DNA of 64,000 nucleotides from JBMNIZ01 sp050951405. Its GTDB lineage: Bacteria > Bacillota > DULZ01. A program made the position numbers and the translations under genes. The notes under the pieces were generated by a model. It was not told where the DNA came from. It made no database searches and was given only the letters and a program-made list of their open reading frames with translations. The stretch is from contig JBMNIZ010000015.1 in assembly GCA_050951405.1 (NCBI GenBank), positions 124,001 through 188,000 on the forward strand, in the 5' to 3' direction. Of this stretch, positions 26,359 to 35,229 are shown one piece after another. Numbering within the stretch: the stretch's first letter is position 1; every line of letters begins with the position of its first letter.

Positions 26359-28371
26359 TCAATATTCTATGGGCAACGGCACATTTTGACCCGGTTTGTC
26401 TATGGCTATGAGATGAAGTAAAGCTCCCCGCAAAATTTCCCTCTGCTGGAAGGGATTGTTGGGAGCTCCCGCATTCGCTCCTATGGGAACCACGGGAGAA
26501 ACAGATCGCGGAGCTCCGCAGCGAGTGGATATATCAGGCAATGCCGAAATTAAAATTGTGGGGATCCCCGATCCCTCTATCGCTCTTTGGATGATGACCG
26601 AAGAGCGATGACAAGTACCTCAGCCTGCCGTAAATACGGCCGCATCTACCCCGTCTTTAATAAGTATCTCAGCAATAGCAGGCCCCGTTTCCTTGGCCAG
26701 CCTTTTCAGGTCACCGCCTCCCCCCATAAAACCGATATGCCTGGGGGCTATCCCTCCGATGAAGCCTTCCTCCCATAATTGCCTCAAGGGATCAAGAGGA
26801 AAGACGCTGTTAATATCCATCAAAGCATCAGAGTTGTCATAGCCGCCATGGCTGACCGTCAGGTCAGCAGTGCGTGCATCCGCCGGAATAATTCTGAAAC
26901 TGCTGTCGCTGGTCAAATTAAAGGGCCGGTCGGATTTTAAATGGACCCCGGTTCCGGTAACAAGGGCAATCTTCATTTCCGCCAACGGCTTAGATACAGG
27001 AGTCCAGACCAGGGGGGGGATCGTTGCCACAGCTATTTCCGACTGGAAGAATTGCACATATTTATTTTCCATTTTTTGCAGGTTGTTTTTCCGCGCACTC
27101 AGGCTCCAGCGATGGAAAGGAGGCAAGACAGTCTCTCCTTTCATCAAAGCTTTGAGCATGGCCAGGGCGACCAAGGCATCTTCTTCCACCATGGTATTAT
27201 CGGCGAGGATTTCGTTTTCACGTCCCGAATCGGCTTTGGCGCAGTCAACAAGACTGCCGGCATATTTATTGCCTGTAATTAAGGGGCCAAGGTTGCCACA
27301 GAATGTTGCCCCAACGACAGATATGCCACGCTTCCCCATAGCCTGCAGATGAGCCGCAAAATCGATATGGTTATTCCCGAAGCCTTCGGTAGCTACTATG
27401 GCGCCACTCACGTCCAAGGCGGAAGCAAGCACTCCCAGCCGCTCAGCCACCATGTGCTTTTGCTGGTTAATGGCGGGGCTTCCGACAAAAGCAACTCCGC
27501 ACAGGTCAAGATCCTCATCCTTTAAAGCTGAAGTGATCAGCGGATCGCGAAAGTAATGGCGGCTTGTTTCTTTCGTTGAAGGGCCTACACAAGTCAAGGC
27601 GTGAACAGCACCGTCGATGGCTTCCAAGGGGGAAAGCATTAAAGGGACGTTACCCATGTCAACATTTGAACGTGCCCCTGAGATACCGCAGGGCTGCCAG
27701 GGAAGCAGCAGTTTTTCATGCATGGCTCCCTGTCCCATGATCTCTTTGACTATCAACACTTTAGGCTTATCCGGATGTCGAGTGTGCAAATATTTTTCTT
27801 CCTGAATGCTTCCGGCAAGGAACTGCTCCTCCGTTAAAGAGAGTATGGCGCGGCGAATCTCCTCTGAAACATAGTCGGCAGCCTTGTGGCAGGCCAAAGG
27901 ACCTGAACGTTTCATCCTTTCCCCCGCTTTGATGAGACAATCCACCTTGATAACTATCTCACCGAAATCTATGGAGCCGGGCCTGTTAAATCGCACCTTA
28001 TCAGACATTATTCCTTCACAAGAGCCGGCTTCACTGATCTGCTCTCCCGCTTCATCCTTGCCGCAGACTACCAGGACAATGCTGGACAGAACCCGAGTCA
28101 CTCCTTCACCCAGAGCGCAGCCGCGTTCCTTGGCCGCTAAAGGCTGTACATCAAGAATAGTATTCACGTAAGATTTATATGCAGCCGGGGAAACAATATC
28201 CAAGTCCATATCCAAGACAATGTCTTGATCAACACTTGCAAAATACTTTTCGCGCAGATCGGAAGCAAGATACAGGACATCTCCTTCAATCTTGGTTTCC
28301 TCCGCAAAAAGAACCTGATTAATCTTATAATACCTCTTGACCAAAGAACCACAATTTCTCCTGCCGTTCAC
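26359..28371 (-). CDS. Fused PrdA-PrdB-like selenoprotein reductase subunit
   Basis: The frame runs from a GTG at 28371 (GGAGTG upstream), through an in-frame UGA at 26620-26622, to a TGA at 26359: 670 residues with Sec584. Residues 1 to about 415 resemble the PrdA/GrdE proprotein family. HALTCVGPSTKETSRHYF places a candidate pyruvoyl-forming Cys at residue 261. Residues about 430-670 resemble PrdB, the selenoprotein of D-proline reductase: PPLVWTPVSKPL, SHGGYDN, HIGFMGGGGD, then AG-Sec-GTCHRSSVIIQRAIE and a PLPIEY end. The UGA is followed by a 9-bp hairpin ATCGCTCTT/AAGAGCGAT that fits a SECIS. D-proline reductase normally uses separate PrdA and PrdB chains. The gene sits behind grdE- and grdB-like genes, so the substrate is uncertain. 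Confidence 0.85.
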
Positions 28372-28710
28372 TGTCTACACTCCTTTCTTTTTCAAATTTT
28401 TCCTAAGGGTGGAGGGCAGCTATAAACATTAGCTTTACTAAAATATGCCAGATAATTTCGATTGTTTCAAGCAATAACCGGCTTAGAGAAAAAGTGGCAC
28501 GGGTACCATGCGTCAATTTGCGGACCAAGGGATACACCGTGCCGTTATCGTGAGAATGACAGGGAAAGTTGGAGGACTATTTCTATTGGCAAAAGATGCA
28601 AGAGTATGCCAACGCTGCAAGCAGAGAAGGTGCAGCCATTGGCATACCGACAAGTCATTTTTAAATCATTCTGCGCAGGCAAAGCCTGAGCATCAGTCCC
28701 CATAAATAGG
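28372..28710 (-). other. Structured spacer before the PrdAB-like gene
   Basis: No credible gene fills this 339-bp gap. It holds inverted repeats GGCACGG/CCGTGCC (28496-28502, 28537-28543) and a two-part stem TATGCCAA-GCTGCA/TGCAGC-TTGGCATA (28605-28619, 28631-28646). On the minus strand TGGCATACTCTTGCAT resembles the two sigma-54 promoters but has 9 rather than 10 bases between GG and GC. It may be a leader or promoter region for the PrdAB-like gene. Confidence 0.45.
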
Positions 28711-30015
28711 TTAAAACATTGTTTGTTCCTGAATATTTGCGCTTAAAGCCGATAAGGCCTTTTCCATCAATTTTTTGCGCAAAGCAAACTCGGCGCTTGC
28801 CTCAAGGGACGGATTGCCCGTTGGATGGGGAATGGCTATAGCCGGCAATATACGATTAGCACCAACAACTTGGGAGATATTCACAATGGAACAAATATGA
28901 ACTGCCGGGATGCCAACTTTTTCAATTCCTTTGACCATCGTTGCACCGCAACGCGTGTCAGTACCTCAGGTGGAGGTAAGGATTACTCCTTGTACTCCGC
29001 TGTCTAAAAGCTCCCTACCAATCTGCTCCCCAAAAAGGCTGGCTTTGGTCACTGCAGTGGTGTTGCCCACCGTCGTATAGAAGTAATCATGCAGTTTCCC
29101 GATCTTGCCTTCCTTTTCCAACTGCCTGACAGCATCCAAAGGCAAAACCCGATCAGGATCTTCTAAAGCATACACAGGATCATAACCGCCGTGAATTGTT
29201 TCAAATTCGCCCTGCACCAAATCATCGATGTCGCCGATATAGTACTTGGCGAATTTGGATGCGTTAGCAGATTCGATGCGATCCGGATTGCCTTTGGGTA
29301 CGATGCCGCCGGAAGTTACAAGGGCAATGACTGCTGTAGACAAATCGGCTATGGCAGGAGCCGGGGGAACCCGGTCAAAAGTCGGCATGGGTAGCTCCGT
29401 TTCGAACGGCAATCCTTTCATTTTTTTTAGAAGCATTTCTACTGCTCTTACCGCCCCGGTCTTCTCCGCCCAAACATTGACTCTGCGTCCTTGCGGAATA
29501 TACCCTTCTTCCTCAGGAAAACCAATTTCACTGCCGCCGGCAACTTTCAAAGCAAAACTCGCCAGTTTGGGCAGAATGCTCCGCATGGAAGCCGCCGAAG
29601 AACCTGTTTCAAGAATATATACGTCCTTGGCATAAAGCTCCACTCCTGGGTTCTCCGGATAGAGGGCGGTAACTGCAGGAATGCCCAGCTTTTCCTGCAC
29701 GGCTTGACAAATGGCGCCGCAGGCAAGGCCATACCTCCCGGCATTAAAACCGGGGCCGGCAATAAGGCCCTGGATATCATATTTTTTGATGCCTTGGATA
29801 ATTTCTTCAACGGCCTTCTCCGTATTTTCGGCAAAATAAGTATCCCCACAAATAATCGTTACAACTATTTCCCCTTCATCTTTCAGAAATCCTTGTAAAC
29901 CCAATCCCGGGCCCACCGGCCCTTCTTTAATAAGCGGAGGTTGATCCGCTTTCTCTTCTCCCCCTATTTGGCCAAAAAACTGATTAATATAATGAGCAAA
30001 TTTAATTTTTGCCAC
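28711..30015 (-). CDS. GrdB-like selenoprotein, substrate-specific component B (GrdF/GrdH type)
   Basis: Reading through the UGA at 28966-28968 gives 434 residues with Sec350, the position known for GrdB. The large part before the Sec carries HYINQFFGQIGGEEKAD, GDTYFAENTEKAVEE and GPGFNAGRYGLACGAI. After the UGA, GTDTRCGATMVKGIEKVGIP continues the GrdB C-terminus. A SECIS-like hairpin CGUUGC-GGU-GCAACG follows the UGA, identical to that of the second GrdB. The usual motif is Sec-GTCTRC; here the first Cys is Asp (Sec-GTDTRC). I chose the GTG at 30015 because GGGAGGT lies 9 bp upstream. It would make the substrate-activating protein B with the GrdE-like product; glycine, sarcosine, betaine or another amine are possible substrates. 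Confidence 0.88.
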
Positions 30016-30030
30016 CTTTTGCACACCTCC

Positions 30031-31320
30031 CTATCTAAGTCTGGTAGTCAATTGTTCATAACCGAGTTCGCACAAAGAACCCATGATACTGGCCAGTTCT
30101 ACCGTAATGCTTCCATCCTCATGCAGGCTGCCGCTAAATCCACCCGTAATTATCTCCACGGTCTCCAAAGAACCGATTACCTTTTGCATGGGAGGCAAAT
30201 TAATCAGCTCATTCCCATTGCCGTTGGTGACTACAGCGTCCGCTTCAGGCGTAACATCTGCCAGACCTTGAGAGCGCCCGTCCCTTCCCGCATATTCATC
30301 AGTGACTAAAACCGTTTTTATACCTGATGCTTCCAAGTTTTTGCAATTAAGCATTAAATCGGTCTCCGGGTTGCCGCCGCCTTCCTCCGAAATAATGGCT
30401 CCTTCCGCACCTAACATTCTCGCCAGAGTTTTTGTATAAAGAGCCCCCCGCCTTTTATCTGCCATCATGGTGCTCTCATTATTCAGGATAACCCCCGCAA
30501 AGCAAAGCTCTTTACCATGCCGACGCAACAGCTCCATGATAATCGGGTTGTTTTGGTGGTGAAAGGTGGTATTTTTATGGCAGGGTGCAGCACAGTTGCC
30601 GCTGACTATGGCGCCATCCAATACCTCCAAGGGAGAGATGAGAGTGGAAAGAATGCCTTTGACATTTAAACCATAGACGTAAGTGTCATGCATCAAACCT
30701 TGGGACTGGATCATGTAAACATAAATCACCCGGGGAAGATCCGGATATAATTTAGCCGCTTCATGGATCGGCTCGTGAACCAATATCTCCCTTTCATCCG
30801 GTTCCAAATCTTTTGCCGCCTTGCCTAAATATAAGGCGGTTTTCAGGCCTGCCAATCGAACCGAGGCTTCATGGGCGTGTTTATCCAGATGCGGTACCGG
30901 TGTAATCAGGGGCACCACGATATTCATCTTGGAAAAACTATTATACTTGGCCCCCGGGCCGCTCATATCGATAATTCCTTCCTGGAAATTAACTATCTTG
31001 CCGCTGGTGGCCACCACACATCCTTCTAAAACTTGGGTTCTTCCTTCTCCCACATTATCGAGATCGCCGATAAACCCCGGGAATACCTGCCCCGTCCCCT
31101 CAACTTTATATCTGGGCTGCACAATATCTTTAATCGGCACGATCCTTACCGATTCCCCCGGCCTGGCTAAATCGATATCCACCTCCTGAATATTGCTATC
31201 TTCCTTCAGATATTCGATCAGCTCTTCTTTATTTATATAAAGGGTGCCTTTTTCAATAAATGTCTTATCTGCAAATTCAACGTTGTTAACTTTGATCTTT
31301 CCCAGTTCTAACTTCACCAA
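30031..31320 (-). CDS. GrdE-like component B proprotein (GrdG/GrdI type)
   Basis: This 429-residue protein is a paralogue of GrdE (41411-42697). Such proproteins self-cleave before a Cys to give a pyruvoyl cofactor that forms a Schiff base with the substrate amine. The cleavage motif is AIVSGNCAAPC with Cys243. GFQEGIIDMSGPGA-like text (NFQEGIIDMSGPGA) and EEGGGNPETDLMLNC are also family blocks. Starts at TTG 31320 or GTG 31317, both close to AAAGGAG. It is first in the cluster, about 30-40 bp downstream of a sigma-54 promoter. Betaine and quaternary amines do not form Schiff bases, so a dedicated paralogue implies a distinct substrate, not identified here. Confidence 0.88.
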   Translation of the reverse strand: MVKLELGKIKVNNVEFADKTFIEKGTLYINKEELIEYLKEDSNIQEVDIDLARPGESVRIVPIKDIVQPRYKVEGTGQVFPGFIGDLDNVGEGRTQVLEGCVVATSGKIVNFQEGIIDMSGPGAKYNSFSKMNIVVPLITPVPHLDKHAHEASVRLAGLKTALYLGKAAKDLEPDEREILVHEPIHEAAKLYPDLPRVIYVYMIQSQGLMHDTYVYGLNVKGILSTLISPLEVLDGAIVSGNCAAPCHKNTTFHHQNNPIIMELLRRHGKELCFAGVILNNESTMMADKRRGALYTKTLARMLGAEGAIISEEGGGNPETDLMLNCKNLEASGIKTVLVTDEYAGRDGRSQGLADVTPEADAVVTNGNGNELINLPPMQKVIGSLETVEIITGGFSGSLHEDGSITVELASIMGSLCELGYEQLTTRLR

Positions 31321-31359
31321 TTATCACTCCTTTGTCAATATTTACATCTTGTCATGTGT

Positions 31360-31375
31360 AGCAAATACCATGCCA
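31360..31375 (-). promoter_or_regulatory. Sigma-54 promoter of the reductase cluster
   Basis: Minus-strand sequence TGGCATGGTATTTGCT fits TGGCAC-N5-TTGCW with exact GG-N10-GC spacing. It lies about 40 bp before the GrdE-like start codon, and palindrome B lies about 125 bp upstream of it. Confidence 0.82.
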
Positions 31376-31498
31376 TCCATACTGTCTATCCAGCCGAAAA
31401 ATTTCTCCTCACCCGGGATCCCGCAAGTTCAGTGGTTAATGGCTTTTAAAATTATCTAGCAAAAAACAATATTCAAAATCTTAGAGGTAAAGCAAAAC

Positions 31499-31546
31499 AA
31501 AATCCCTCTAAAATTTAAAAAATATATCTAAATTTTAGAGGGATTT
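31499..31546. repeat. Long palindrome B, putative sigma-54 activator site
   Basis: Arms AATCCCTCTAAAATTT and AAATTTTAGAGGGATT surround an AT-rich centre; only a few positions differ from palindrome A. It lies between divergent genes (GrdE-like and dctP), upstream of both, so a terminator role is unlikely here. This position supports an activator-binding site. Confidence 0.75.
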
Positions 31547-32029
31547 TGGCTTTAAAAGACAACCTAAACCCAACAAACCGCTCTTAAACAGTCAAGCTTT
31601 TCCTTCTTGTGCAAATATTACTAAAATTCCTTTTAGAATAAAAAGTTATTTGTGGCATAATCACGAAGATATTTGTTAACTGCTTGACTATAGTATAAGT
31701 TGCAGCAATATAAGCATTATGCATTACAACAGCAGTGGACTGCCCCAAAGCCGGCATGGCTGTTCCTCAGTCCCATGTATTTAAATGCGTTAATGAATAT
31801 GAATTTTCTGATAGCCGAACCGGGCAGCCGCACACGCCATGATTATCTGAAAAAAGCTGCTATGGCTAAGAACTGCTGACCAATCATGGACTCCGGCGGA
31901 TGAAGATCTCTTGCCCGCGGAAATGGAGGTGATATAGCGAAATAATAGACCGAGGTTTTCTGTTGGACAGTATATGTTTGCTTCCTCATCGAGCGCCGAT
32001 AATCCCCACAAACAAAAGGAGGAACCACG
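31547..32029 (+). other. Long divergent spacer before the second TRAP operon
   Basis: About 480 bp with no supported gene. A TTGACT at 31684 with TATAAG 19 bp on could be a weak sigma-A promoter for dctP. A 28-codon frame from 31795 ends at a TGA and has no ribosome site. A good AGGAGG sits directly before dctP. Confidence 0.35.
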
Positions 32030-33079
32030 ATGAAAAGAATTCTTTGCTTTTCACTCATTGTTGTGCTGAGCCTGTTTGTTTTGATCGGCTGCGGCAGCAG
32101 CGACAAGCCGTCTCCTGAATCTCCTGACACTGAAGGAACTGCGCCCAGCGAAACCTATTCTTTCCGCCTTGCTACCCACTATAACACCATCCATCCCGGT
32201 TATGCCGCTCTTGAGCGCATAGTTGCTGATTTGGCAGAAAGAAGCAACGGTGCCATTCAAATCACCATTTATCCTTCCAGCCAGCTCGGCGACTATACCC
32301 TGACCTATGAGGATCTGATGAGAGGCTCTGTTGACTTGGCTCTAATCCCCATCCCCAGTCAATACGACTCCCGTTTGGAAATGAACTTTATCCCCTACCT
32401 GGTGACAGACTACGCTGACATGGAAACTGCTTTTGGTCCAGATTCCTACTTCTTTCAGGAGTACACCAAGATCCACAGCGAATTGGGCGTCAAACTGCTG
32501 GGGATTTATGTTGAAGGCTTAATCGGCTTCGGCTTCACCAAACTGCCTGCCGAATATGCCAATGCCACCGCTTCCAAAGGCAATATGGTCCGTTGTCCGG
32601 CCATAGAAGTTTACAACCTGGTCACCGAAGATATGGGCTATTCCGCCACCACCATCCCCTACGCCGATCTCTACAGCGCCCTGCAGACCGGCATCGTTGA
32701 CGGTTGGATCGGCGGCACACCCCAGCTGAACTATTCCGACTTTAGAGATGTGATCAAGTACTATATCGCCTATAACGTGTTTGTGGAAAATATCGGTTTC
32801 TTCATGAGCAAAAAAGTTTTCGATAGCTTGCCGGCCGAATACCAATCCATGATTGAAGATGCTTTCATGAAAGAAGCTATCTACAGCCACACCGTTGCCG
32901 AAGAACTGGATAACGAAGCTATTAAAGGTATGGAAGAATACGGCATTGAAATTATTTATCTGACAGATGGAGAGATGCAAGCTTATGTTGATCTGGTTAA
33001 AGAGAAAACCTGGCCCAAGCTGGCCGACAACATTGGTGAAGATGTCATGAACAAGCTCATCGAAGAAGCGGTGAAATAA
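32030..33079 (+). CDS. TRAP transporter solute-binding lipoprotein DctP (second system)
   Basis: This 349-residue lipoprotein has a signal ending in the lipobox LIGC (Cys21) and a short Ser/Pro-rich linker. ITIYPSSQLGDYTLTYEDL near residue 84 and TTIPYADLYSALQTGIVDGW near 210 are the DctP ligand regions. It shares many exact segments with the DctP at 21463-22506, so the two probably arose by duplication. It is the first gene of a plus-strand dctPQM operon divergent from the reductase cluster, and likely feeds that reductase. An AGGAGG ribosome site precedes the ATG. Confidence 0.94.
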   Translation: MKRILCFSLIVVLSLFVLIGCGSSDKPSPESPDTEGTAPSETYSFRLATHYNTIHPGYAALERIVADLAERSNGAIQITIYPSSQLGDYTLTYEDLMRGSVDLALIPIPSQYDSRLEMNFIPYLVTDYADMETAFGPDSYFFQEYTKIHSELGVKLLGIYVEGLIGFGFTKLPAEYANATASKGNMVRCPAIEVYNLVTEDMGYSATTIPYADLYSALQTGIVDGWIGGTPQLNYSDFRDVIKYYIAYNVFVENIGFFMSKKVFDSLPAEYQSMIEDAFMKEAIYSHTVAEELDNEAIKGMEEYGIEIIYLTDGEMQAYVDLVKEKTWPKLADNIGEDVMNKLIEEAVK

Positions 33080-33122
33080 GCTGGCTATAGTTTTAGATAG
33101 CCAAGGGTTTCACTTCATCGAT

Positions 33123-33153
33123 CTGTCCGGAAAGCATTTTGCTTTCCGGGCAG
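33123..33153. repeat. Intercistronic hairpin between dctP and dctQ (second system)
   Basis: A 13-bp stem CTGTCCGGAAAGC/GCTTTCCGGGCAG (one G-U pair) with a 5-nt loop, 44 bp after the dctP stop and with no T run. It shares the core TGTCCGnAAAGC with the hairpin of the first TRAP operon. Confidence 0.72.
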
Positions 33154-33204
33154 ACCGTGGTTCTATGAGCTATTATTTTTGTTTCACCAGAAGGGGTTGG
33201 AATA

Positions 33205-33852
33205 ATGACTGTCTCCAAATTCGATGTGACCAAGACTCGCATTTGGAAGTTCCTGCTGGTATTGGTGAAATACCTGATGATTTCATGCAGCATCGCCGCA
33301 ACCGGTTGCATTATTTATTCTGTTATCCTCAGATATATTTTCAAAAGCAATTTTTATGGCTCTGATGAAGTCATTCTCTTGTTTGCTTTCTGGCTTTATT
33401 TCATGGGCGCCGTTTACGGCAGCTATGAAAACAGCCACATCAAAGCGGATCTGGTGAATGTTTATGTAAAAAACATCCGGATTAAAGACTTTATTAGCCT
33501 CATTGCTCAAGTTATCATGATCATAGTGAACATCGTCCTCATCATATGGGCCTGGGACTATTTTATGTGGGGCTTAGAAAAGATGCCGCGCTCCACAGGC
33601 TTAAAAATCCCCCTGGTTATTCCCCAAAGCGCCATTTTTTTTGGTTTTCTCTTGATGGTATTTTATCATATCGTTCATTTCATCAGAAATACTTACCGCT
33701 ATTTCCATTTCGGCTACTATTCTGTACCACAATACGGTGACTACATATCGGCCGCAGCGAAAAATAAATTCCCCCAAGCGGAGATACCGCTGAAAGAAGA
33801 AATCGAACTGACGGAAGATCCTGAAGCACACGATGAAAGGGGCGAGCTTTAA
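33205..33852 (+). CDS. TRAP transporter small permease DctQ (second system)
   Basis: This 215-residue protein has four hydrophobic helices and the DctQ blocks YGSDEVILLFAFWLYFMGA near residue 50 and RSTGLKIPLVIPQSA near residue 130. Compared with its paralogue at 20824-21345 it carries an extra hydrophilic C-terminal tail of about 45 residues, rich in Glu. Its stop overlaps the dctM start (TAATG), so the two are coupled. Confidence 0.92.
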   Translation: MTVSKFDVTKTRIWKFLLVLVKYLMISCSIAATGCIIYSVILRYIFKSNFYGSDEVILLFAFWLYFMGAVYGSYENSHIKADLVNVYVKNIRIKDFISLIAQVIMIIVNIVLIIWAWDYFMWGLEKMPRSTGLKIPLVIPQSAIFFGFLLMVFYHIVHFIRNTYRYFHFGYYSVPQYGDYISAAAKNKFPQAEIPLKEEIELTEDPEAHDERGEL

Positions 33853-35156
33853 TGGAAGTCACTATCGGTATTATCATCCTTATCCTCACTCTGGTCATCG
33901 GCGTACCCATTCCCTTCGCATTCGGCGCCACTGTCATCTGGCTGGCTTTTTCCCTTGGTTTTCAGACTGATTTCCTGCTTTCCGCAGGGTACACTCAACT
34001 CAATTCCGTTGTTTTGCTCGCTATTCCGCTCTTCATCCTAGCCGGCGGCATCATGGAAAGAGGCCGGATAGGGGAAGCTCTCATTGGCTGGGTGGAAAAA
34101 TTCGTTGGCCATGCCAAAGGCGGTCTTGGGGCTGCGGCTGTTGTCGCCAGCGCGGTTTTCGGCTCCATCTCGGGAAGCGCTTCCGCAACTCTGTCCTGCA
34201 TCGGTTCCATCATGGAACCGCGCATGACCAAAAGTAGATACGACAAGGGCTACACAGCAGCCTTGATGGCGGCTGCCTGTCCACTGGGTTTGTTAATCCC
34301 CCCCAGCTCGGCCCAAATCCTTTATGCCTGGTCCAGCAACACCTCAGTTTTGGCATGCTTTACTGCCACCATTATTCCCGGCATCATCCTCGTCATTCTG
34401 CTGTGCATCGTTAACGCGATCTTGGTCCGTAAAATGCCCATCACAGTTGCAGAAAAGCAGCCCGCCCGAGTTTGGTTGCGGGATACCAAAAATAGAACTT
34501 TCAAGGCCTTTCCAGCATTACTGATGCCTTTTATCATCCTGGGCGGTATCTACGGCGGTATCATGACCCCCACCGAGGCTGCAGCAGTAAGCGTTTTGTA
34601 CGCTATTCCGGTAGGCCTTTTCATCTACCGCGGCCTTACTACTCGCGGCCTGTTGGAAGCCATTGCCGAGGCCTCCACCACTACCGGAGTTGTCATGGTC
34701 ATGTTTTTCCTGGTCATGATTATGAGCCGCCTGCTGATTATGGAAAATATTCCCAACCAAATTGCCGGGGCCTTGCTCAGCATAACTGACAACAAGTATA
34801 TTATCCTCATCATGGTCAACCTATTTATGATCATTATCGGCATGCTGATGGATGACGTGAGCGGCATCCTGCTCTGCACCCCCATTTTGCTCCCGATTGT
34901 AACTGGGGTTGGCGTCCATCCCGTTCACTTTGCCGCCATACTTGGCGTGAACTTGGGTATGGGCAACATCACGCCGCCAACCGCACCGATGCTCTATCTC
35001 AGCGGTCGCGTCTGTCGGGCCAAGGTCAATGCAATGCTGCCGCCGACCATGATTTTGATCATTTTTGCCTGGATACCCACTCTGATTCTCACCACTTTTA
35101 TTCCGGAATTATCCTTAATGCTGCCAAAGCTTATTTTGCCCAAACTCTTCATGTAG
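33852..35156 (+). CDS. TRAP transporter large permease DctM (second system)
   Basis: This 434-residue multi-helix permease is close to the DctM at 19517-20827. It shows GGIMERGRIGEALIGW near residue 60, SISGSASATLSCIGSIMEP near 110, PPSSAQILYAWSSN near 150, TPTEAAAVS near 240 and MGNITPPTAPMLYLSG near 370. It is the last gene of the operon; an inverted repeat without a T run follows. Cargo is unknown but the position beside the selenoprotein reductase suggests its amine substrate. Confidence 0.94.
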   Translation: MEVTIGIIILILTLVIGVPIPFAFGATVIWLAFSLGFQTDFLLSAGYTQLNSVVLLAIPLFILAGGIMERGRIGEALIGWVEKFVGHAKGGLGAAAVVASAVFGSISGSASATLSCIGSIMEPRMTKSRYDKGYTAALMAAACPLGLLIPPSSAQILYAWSSNTSVLACFTATIIPGIILVILLCIVNAILVRKMPITVAEKQPARVWLRDTKNRTFKAFPALLMPFIILGGIYGGIMTPTEAAAVSVLYAIPVGLFIYRGLTTRGLLEAIAEASTTTGVVMVMFFLVMIMSRLLIMENIPNQIAGALLSITDNKYIILIMVNLFMIIIGMLMDDVSGILLCTPILLPIVTGVGVHPVHFAAILGVNLGMGNITPPTAPMLYLSGRVCRAKVNAMLPPTMILIIFAWIPTLILTTFIPELSLMLPKLILPKLFM

Positions 35157-35167
35157 TTTTTGCACCA

Positions 35168-35194
35168 AATCGGCACAGATCCTCACTGCCGATT
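35168..35194. terminator. Possible terminator between convergent dctM and CdaR-type gene
   Basis: An 8-bp stem AATCGGCA/TGCCGATT with an 11-nt loop lies in the 73-bp gap between convergent genes. There is no clear T run on either strand, so this is tentative. Confidence 0.4.
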
Positions 35195-35229
35195 CAATGA
35201 TGCAATTGCCAAAACTCAGAAAATGCGCT

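Noticed and set aside
26359..26541. Independent 60-codon gene
   Set aside because: It is in frame with the PrdAB-like gene across the UGA at 26620 and encodes the conserved PrdB C-terminus, so it is part of that selenoprotein.
28711..28938. Independent 75-codon gene
   Set aside because: It is the GrdB C-terminus after the Sec codon, in frame with the upstream part.
31652..31672. Sigma-54 promoter for the second TRAP operon
   Set aside because: TGGCAT is present at a suitable distance from palindrome B, but the -12 TTGC element is missing (CGAAG instead).
31795..31908. Small selenoprotein frame (28 codons ending in Cys then UGA) before the second dctP
   Set aside because: No ribosome site, only seven codons after the UGA and only a 3-bp stem after it.
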